This document shows positions 1-4,468 of a stretch of 7,559 nucleotides of DNA, one piece after another. The stretch is from SCGC-AAA471-B05 sp032249055. GTDB lineage: Archaea; Thermoproteota; Thermoprotei; Gearchaeales; Gearchaeaceae. The stretch spans positions 1-7,559 of the forward strand of contig JAVVGP010000039.1 of the NCBI GenBank assembly GCA_032249055.1, in the 5' to 3' direction. The position numbers and the translations under genes were made by a program. The stretch's first letter is position 1, and each line of letters starts with the position of its first letter. The notes under the pieces were generated by a model. The model ran no database searches. It was not told where the DNA came from and worked only from the letters and a program-made list of their open reading frames with translations.

Positions 1-63
1 CAGGTTCAACTTTTTTACATATTTCCATTGCATAAGGACATCTTGGATGGAATCTGCAACCAG
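1..63 (-). repeat. 63-base direct repeat, copy in ATPase F
   Basis: Identical base for base to 1031-1093. It encodes the GCRFHPRC...ICKKVEP cysteine loop of ATPase F. Because it touches the window edge, it may extend further. Beyond base 63 the copies diverge with a 3-base gap. Confidence 0.95.
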
Positions 64-943
64 GCGGAATAAAAACTGAACTAGGTATTTCTCCTATTAT
101 TTTAAGTTCTCTCATTTTAAATTTATTTTCAGGATTTGGTTCAGGAACAGCTGCTACAAGAGCTTGAGTATAAGGATGTAATGGCTCATCGATAACTTTA
201 CTTGCAGGTCCAATTTCAACAATTTTACCTAGATACATTATAGCAATTCTATTTGAAATATATCTTGCTGTTGAAAGATCATGAGTAATATAAAGATATG
301 TTAAATTAAACTTTTCTTTTAAACTTTTCATCAATTCCAAAATTTCAGCCCTAATAGAAACATCAAGCATCGAAACAGGTTCATCAGCAACTATAAATTT
401 AGGATTTAGAATTAGAGCCTTAGCTATAGCGACTCTTTGTCTTTGACCGCCGCTTAATTGATGCGGAAATCTACGCATAAATTCATCAGGAGGAACAAGT
501 CTTACTTCTTCTAAAATTTTAGAAACAATCTCTGTTCTTTCAGCTGAAGATTTTGTAATTTTATGAATTATTAAAGGTTCTTCCAAAGCACCTCCTATAG
601 TGTATCTTGGATCAAGGGTACCATAAGGATCTTGAAATATTATTTGTACTTTTCTTCTATAAGATTTTAGCTCTTCTTTTTTAAGCTCATTTACTAAAAT
701 ATCTTCAAAAAATATATAGCCTTCTGTTAAATCTATGAGCTTAAGAATAAGCCTTCCTAATGTAGTTTTACCACAACCAGATTCTCCTACTAGCGCTAAA
801 GTTTCTCCTTCATATATAGCTAATGAAACACCATCTACAGCTTTTGCATAGAGTATAGGCAATCTCCTTATAGCACCCCAAATACCTCTTCTTAGCTGAA
901 AGTATTTTTTAACGTTAAGTAAGGTTAATATTTGTTTAGCCAT
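1..943 (-). CDS. dppF: Dipeptide/oligopeptide ABC transporter ATP-binding protein, DppF/OppF type (3' end cut by window edge)
   Basis: Second of the two ATPases that power the importer; it acts at the cytoplasmic face on permeases B and C. I translated 314 codons from the ATG at 943 with no stop before the edge, so only the C-terminal tail is missing. Visible motifs: Walker A GESGCGKTT (53-61), Q-loop IFQDP with Q104, signature LSGGQ (163-167), Walker B FIVADE (183-188), D-loop MLD (192-194), switch H221, and the oligopeptide-ATPase tail LHPYTQ (255-260). The long N-terminal insert between FQLRR and AVDGVSL and the PVSMLDVS string favour the F over the D subunit. C296, C302 and C309 lie in the CxxxxxCxxxxxxC loop; the fourth expected Cys would be beyond the edge. 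The start follows ATPase D by 31 bases. A weak GTGAT Shine-Dalgarno-like string lies 14 bases upstream. All catalytic residues look intact. Confidence 0.95.
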   Translation of the reverse strand, partial: MAKQILTLLNVKKYFQLRRGIWGAIRRLPILYAKAVDGVSLAIYEGETLALVGESGCGKTTLGRLILKLIDLTEGYIFFEDILVNELKKEELKSYRRKVQIIFQDPYGTLDPRYTIGGALEEPLIIHKITKSSAERTEIVSKILEEVRLVPPDEFMRRFPHQLSGGQRQRVAIAKALILNPKFIVADEPVSMLDVSIRAEILELMKSLKEKFNLTYLYITHDLSTARYISNRIAIMYLGKIVEIGPASKVIDEPLHPYTQALVAAVPEPNPENKFKMRELKIIGEIPSSVFIPPGCRFHPRCPYAMEICKKVEP

Positions 944-974
944 AAAAATATTCTCTAATCACAAGTTAATATTT

Positions 975-1934
975 TCATTTCGTATATAAGTGACAAGCTA
1001 CAAAATGATTTGGCTTTATTTCAACTAATTCAGGTTCAACTTTTTTACATATTTCCATTGCATAAGGACATCTTGGATGGAATCTGCAACCAGATGGCGG
1101 ATTTCTTAAATCTGGGGGTAAACCTGGAATAAACTCTAATTTACTTACATCTTCTCTAAGCCTGGGAATGCTTCTGATCAATTTTTGAGTATAAGGATGT
1201 AAAGGATCTTTATATAAATCCATTGATTTGGCAATTTCAACTATTTTACCTGCATACATTATCGCTACTTTATCTGCTAATTCTGCTATAATACTTAAAT
1301 CATGAGTTATTAATATCATAGACATGTTAAATTTTGCTTGCAATTCTTTAAGTAAATTAAGTATTTGAGCTTGAACTACAACATCTAGAGCTGTTGTAGG
1401 CTCATCTGCTATAACTAAAGGAGGCTTTAATAAAATGCTCATACATATCATTATTCTTTGTTTTTGTCCTCCGCTTAATTCATGAGGATATCTTCTTAAT
1501 ATTGTAGGATCTAAACCAACAAGTTTTACAGTTTCTGTAATTATTTCTTTAGCTTTTGCTTCTTCAATATCAGAATGGTATTTAAAGACCTCTAAAAGTT
1601 GATAACCTACAGTATAGACTGGAGTTAATCCATGTAAAGCTCCTTGAAAGATCATAGAGATCTTTTTCATTCTAATTTTCGTGCGAAATTCCTCTTCACT
1701 ATAGCTTAAAATATCCTCCCCTTCAAATAATATCTTACCTGAAACAATTTTTCCTGGCGGAGGAATTAACCTTATAATTGAATATGCCAATGTACTTTTA
1801 CCGCATCCAGATTCTCCTGCAAGACCAAGTATTTCTCCTCTATCTAAAGATAAACTTACATCATCTACCGCTCTAACAATTCCTTTTGATGTAAAGAAGT
1901 AAGTTTTGAGATTTTTTATTTCCAATAAACTCAT
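975..1934 (-). CDS. dppD: Dipeptide/oligopeptide ABC transporter ATP-binding protein, DppD/OppD type
   Basis: First ATPase of the importer, expected to pair with the downstream F subunit and hydrolyse ATP to drive uptake. The 319 residues are normal for the family. Motifs: Walker A GESGCGKST (40-48), Q-loop IFQG with Q97, signature LSGGQ (153-157), Walker B LVIADE (173-178), D-loop ALD (182-184), switch H211, then LHPYTQ (245-250) and the oligo_HPY tail. Four cysteines (C283, C289, C296, C314; spacing 5, 6 and 17) match the C-terminal loop that binds a [4Fe-4S] cluster in structurally studied DppD/OppD proteins; the cluster here is inferred. The Q-loop is followed by GALHGLTP instead of the bacterial DPMTSLNP, a variation I associate with archaeal homologues. 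The ATG lies 4 bases after permease C's stop, which implies translational coupling. Residues ~281-301 are encoded by a 63-base sequence identical to one in ATPase F. Confidence 0.97.
   Translation of the reverse strand: MSLLEIKNLKTYFFTSKGIVRAVDDVSLSLDRGEILGLAGESGCGKSTLAYSIIRLIPPPGKIVSGKILFEGEDILSYSEEEFRTKIRMKKISMIFQGALHGLTPVYTVGYQLLEVFKYHSDIEEAKAKEIITETVKLVGLDPTILRRYPHELSGGQKQRIMICMSILLKPPLVIADEPTTALDVVVQAQILNLLKELQAKFNMSMILITHDLSIIAELADKVAIMYAGKIVEIAKSMDLYKDPLHPYTQKLIRSIPRLREDVSKLEFIPGLPPDLRNPPSGCRFHPRCPYAMEICKKVEPELVEIKPNHFVACHLYTK
1031..1093 (-). repeat. 63-base direct repeat, copy in ATPase D
   Basis: Identical to 1-63, including all synonymous positions of about 21 codons. It covers three of the four cysteines of ATPase D (C283, C289, C296). 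Elsewhere the two ATPase genes share only short motif-driven matches; for example, the LHPYTQ region gives 18 identical bases (164-181 and 1185-1202). Confidence 0.95.
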
Positions 1935-1938
1935 ATAA

Positions 1939-3342
1939 CTATAATCTTCTTATCCTTGGATTTAAAATTTCATCTATTGAATGCCCAATAAATACAAAAG
2001 CTACAGAAACTCCTGCTATTAATAATCCAGGAGTAACCCATAACCACCAATATCCATTTGGTACAGCTGCTACTTCAACTGCATGCCTTAATAATTGTCC
2101 CCATGTAGGTAATGTAGGATCTCCTAATCCCAAATAGCTTAAACCTGCTTCAGTTAATATTGCACCTGGTACACCTAAAGCAAGGTTAGCATAAGCATAA
2201 GGTAACATTTGAGGCATTATATGCCTAAACATTATTCTCATTGGAGAAGCACCTAAGGCTTTAATAGATTCTATAAATGCTGTTTCCTTTAATTGTAAAG
2301 TTATACTTCTAGCTACTCTTGCTATGCCCATCCATCCAAAAATTGAAATTAAGAAAATTATAATCCAAATAGATCTATTTGGTCCTGCTATAACTAAAAG
2401 AAGTATTAATATTGGAAAAACAGGTAAAGCAAGCAATACATCAACAATACGCATCATTAATTCATCAATCTTTCCTCCAAAATAACCTGAAACTGTTCCG
2501 TAAACTATTCCTATTACTACTGAAATTAAAGATGTAAGAAAACCTATCATTAATGCTATTGGAGCTCCCCAAACTATTCCTAGCCAAAAGTCTCTTTTAT
2601 TACCATCTGTACCCATTAGACCATATGAATTACCGATTATTTTTATCTCATATTCCTTTATTTTTACAGGAGCGTTAGAGAGGATAATTAATTCAAATTC
2701 ATAGTTACCTTTTAATACTTTTGCAGTTGAAGGTTTTAAAATTCCCTCTTCTAATTGGGAAAACAAGATATGCCCAGATAATATGTTTTCATAAGAGATA
2801 ATCCCTTCCGATTTCAAATAATCGCTTCCTAGTTTTTTAGAAATCCATTCATAAAATACCTTTCTAAAATCTAGGTCTGTAATCCTTGTTTGAGATGAGT
2901 TAAAAAGTGTCAAGCTGTATTCAATAATTTCACCATCAGATCTTTTTACATACAATGAAGAAGATATACTTTGATAATATTCTACAGTTATATATAAATA
3001 AAAAGCTGTAGGTAAACCTGAATAATCATATTTGAATTTTATTTTAGCTGATATATTGTATAAATTGGTTCCAGGTATCATTTCTGATTTATATTCATAA
3101 TTATTCAAAATTATAGTAGCTGAATAAGGCTGATTTGTAACGTACATAAACCATTCTGGTGGAGTAAGCCTTGGATTATCTTTCCACCTATCTAGTAATG
3201 TCCATTCATTTAATCCCAAAGGAGCTGTTATAGGAGCTAGTATGGATAAAATTATGAAAAAAATTAATAATCCTAAGCCTATAATTCCTAGCTTTCTTTT
3301 AAAGAATTCAGAAAAAAATTCTTTTATTTTTTCTATATTCAT
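1939..3342 (-). CDS. dppC: Dipeptide/oligopeptide ABC transporter permease, DppC/OppC type, with large extracytoplasmic insertion
   Basis: One half of the transmembrane channel. At 467 residues it is much longer than the usual ~280-320. A first membrane helix (~19-37) follows a short basic, Phe/Lys-rich N-terminus. Residues ~40-252 are hydrophilic and beta-rich with two N-glycosylation sequons (N96, N148); topology puts them outside the cell. The normal C-type core then resumes with GTDGNKRDFWLGIVWGAP (244-261), the family's 'GTDxxGRD' entry motif, and about five helices (~257-283, 299-319, 322-342, 383-405, 432-453). The EAA loop that docks on the ATPases is E358-S-I-K-A-L-G364 to H374-I-M-P377. 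The tail DEILNPRIRR is typical of the family. The ATG lies 3 bases after permease B's stop; AGGT six bases before it is a weak Shine-Dalgarno match. The role of the insertion is unknown. Confidence 0.94.
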   Translation of the reverse strand: MNIEKIKEFFSEFFKRKLGIIGLGLLIFFIILSILAPITAPLGLNEWTLLDRWKDNPRLTPPEWFMYVTNQPYSATIILNNYEYKSEMIPGTNLYNISAKIKFKYDYSGLPTAFYLYITVEYYQSISSSLYVKRSDGEIIEYSLTLFNSSQTRITDLDFRKVFYEWISKKLGSDYLKSEGIISYENILSGHILFSQLEEGILKPSTAKVLKGNYEFELIILSNAPVKIKEYEIKIIGNSYGLMGTDGNKRDFWLGIVWGAPIALMIGFLTSLISVVIGIVYGTVSGYFGGKIDELMMRIVDVLLALPVFPILILLLVIAGPNRSIWIIIFLISIFGWMGIARVARSITLQLKETAFIESIKALGASPMRIMFRHIMPQMLPYAYANLALGVPGAILTEAGLSYLGLGDPTLPTWGQLLRHAVEVAAVPNGYWWLWVTPGLLIAGVSVAFVFIGHSIDEILNPRIRRL

Positions 3343-3345
3343 TTT

Positions 3346-4413
3346 TTAACCTGTTTTTACTCTGGGATCAAATATTCCATATAATATATCAGCAACAAAA
3401 TTAGCTAAAATTATAAGTAATGTAGATATATAAAAGAAAGCCAAAATTATAGGTATATCCCATTGCATTAATGCCTCCCATATCAACATTCCCATTCCAT
3501 TCCATTGAAATATTGTTTCAGTAATTATTACACCGCCAAAAATTCCTGCTACAGAGAAAGCTAATATTGTAATTATTGGAGGAGCTGAAGATTTTAATGC
3601 ATGACCAAATAATATTTTATTTTCTGGTAAGCCTTTTGATCTTGCTACCATAATAAAATCTTCAGCTAATGTTCCTATTAAAAGATTTCTAACAATAAGC
3701 GCCCATCCTCCAAATGAAACAATTACCAATGCTGAAACAGGAAGAATCATATGCCTCATAACATCAAGGTAAAGTTCAAAATCTGATGTATAAGTTTTTG
3801 TTGGATCTATTATACCAAAAGCAGGCAACCTCCATTCATATGGAATTAAAGGATTATAAGCAAATAAAAATTGTAAAGCTAAACCTACCCACCAAGCTGC
3901 AAAAGCATTGCTAGTTAATCCTACTATAATTACTGATTTGTCTAATACAGACTGAGGCCTATTTGCAGCTAATAACCCTAACCATAATCCCAGTATTGTA
4001 GTGATCAATGTAGCTGTTCCTAATAATAAAACTGTTCGAGGTATCCTTTCTGAAATTATAACTATTACATCCCTGCTACCGGTTTCTGATTGTAAATAAT
4101 ATGCTTTACCAAAATTAAACGTGAGAAGGTCATATAGCACTTTCCATATCCTTTCATACCAAGGTTTTTTTAATCCGTATACATCAATATAATAATTTAC
4201 CCTTTCTTCATAATACTTATTTATTTCCTCAGGTGTCCTAATCTTTCCTTCTCTTATTAAAATGCCTATTTCCAATCTTACTGTTTGTTTAATTTCTTGC
4301 ATTTTGATATCAACATATAATGCATAGAACATAATGAAGGTTAAGGCCATTACAATAATTACTATAAGAACCATGTTTAGTGTCCTGATAGCTAAATATT
4401 TATAAATTCCCAT
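3346..4413 (-). CDS. dppB: Dipeptide/oligopeptide ABC transporter permease, DppB/OppB type
   Basis: The other half of the channel, expected to heterodimerise with permease C. It has 355 residues, near normal for DppB (~306-340). A helix at ~11-31 is followed by an extracytoplasmic stretch (~33-120) with the DVYGLKKPWYERI string, the equivalent of 'LGLDkPl..qY' in the family. Further helices lie near 126-150, 158-185, 222-243, 280-303 and 321-346. The EAA-type ATPase docking loop is E251-D-F-I-M-V-A-R-S-K-G261 onwards, ending in APP (277-279). The tail YGIFDPRVK (345-353) is the family's 'Y.l.DPRir' ending. The gene starts 55 bases after the binding-protein stop. That gap has a TATA-like box and a T-run but no Shine-Dalgarno sequence, so the gene may be read from its own nearly leaderless start or by read-through from upstream. 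Confidence 0.95.
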   Translation of the reverse strand: MGIYKYLAIRTLNMVLIVIIVMALTFIMFYALYVDIKMQEIKQTVRLEIGILIREGKIRTPEEINKYYEERVNYYIDVYGLKKPWYERIWKVLYDLLTFNFGKAYYLQSETGSRDVIVIISERIPRTVLLLGTATLITTILGLWLGLLAANRPQSVLDKSVIIVGLTSNAFAAWWVGLALQFLFAYNPLIPYEWRLPAFGIIDPTKTYTSDFELYLDVMRHMILPVSALVIVSFGGWALIVRNLLIGTLAEDFIMVARSKGLPENKILFGHALKSSAPPIITILAFSVAGIFGGVIITETIFQWNGMGMLIWEALMQWDIPIILAFFYISTLLIILANFVADILYGIFDPRVKTG

Positions 4414-4424
4414 TGCTAATATAA

Positions 4425-4444
4425 TAAGAAAATAAAGAAAAAAA
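4425..4444 (-). terminator. T-rich stretch in the binding-protein/permease gap, possible partial terminator
   Basis: On the coding strand there is a T7 run followed by CTTTATTTTCTT. It lies ~25 bases after the binding-protein stop and may end part of the transcripts. That would leave more message for the binding protein than for the permeases and ATPases, a common need in ABC importers. A perfect 12-base AT palindrome (4455-4466) precedes it but is too weak to be a convincing hairpin. Confidence 0.35.
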
Positions 4445-4457
4445 TATAAATTTTATT
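4444..4457 (-). promoter_or_regulatory. Candidate internal promoter ahead of permease B
   Basis: On the coding strand an A-rich AAAATAAAA-like string leads into TTTATAT (4450 down to 4444), centred 34 bases before permease B's ATG. The expected transcription start is about 6-8 bases before the ATG, and no Shine-Dalgarno is present. The gap is almost entirely A/T, so a chance match is quite possible. Confidence 0.3.
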
Positions 4458-4468
4458 TTATAAAATTA

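Noticed and set aside
164..181. 18-base identity with 1185-1202 between the two ATPase genes, considered as a second conversion tract
   Set aside because: It encodes the strongly conserved LHPYTQ motif and is short enough to be explained by protein conservation with shared codon bias.
4455..4466. Perfect 12-base palindrome ATTTTATAAAAT, considered as an operator or terminator hairpin
   Set aside because: It is composed only of A and T in an A/T-only gap, where such palindromes arise easily. The stem would be very weak and no second copy was found upstream of other genes.
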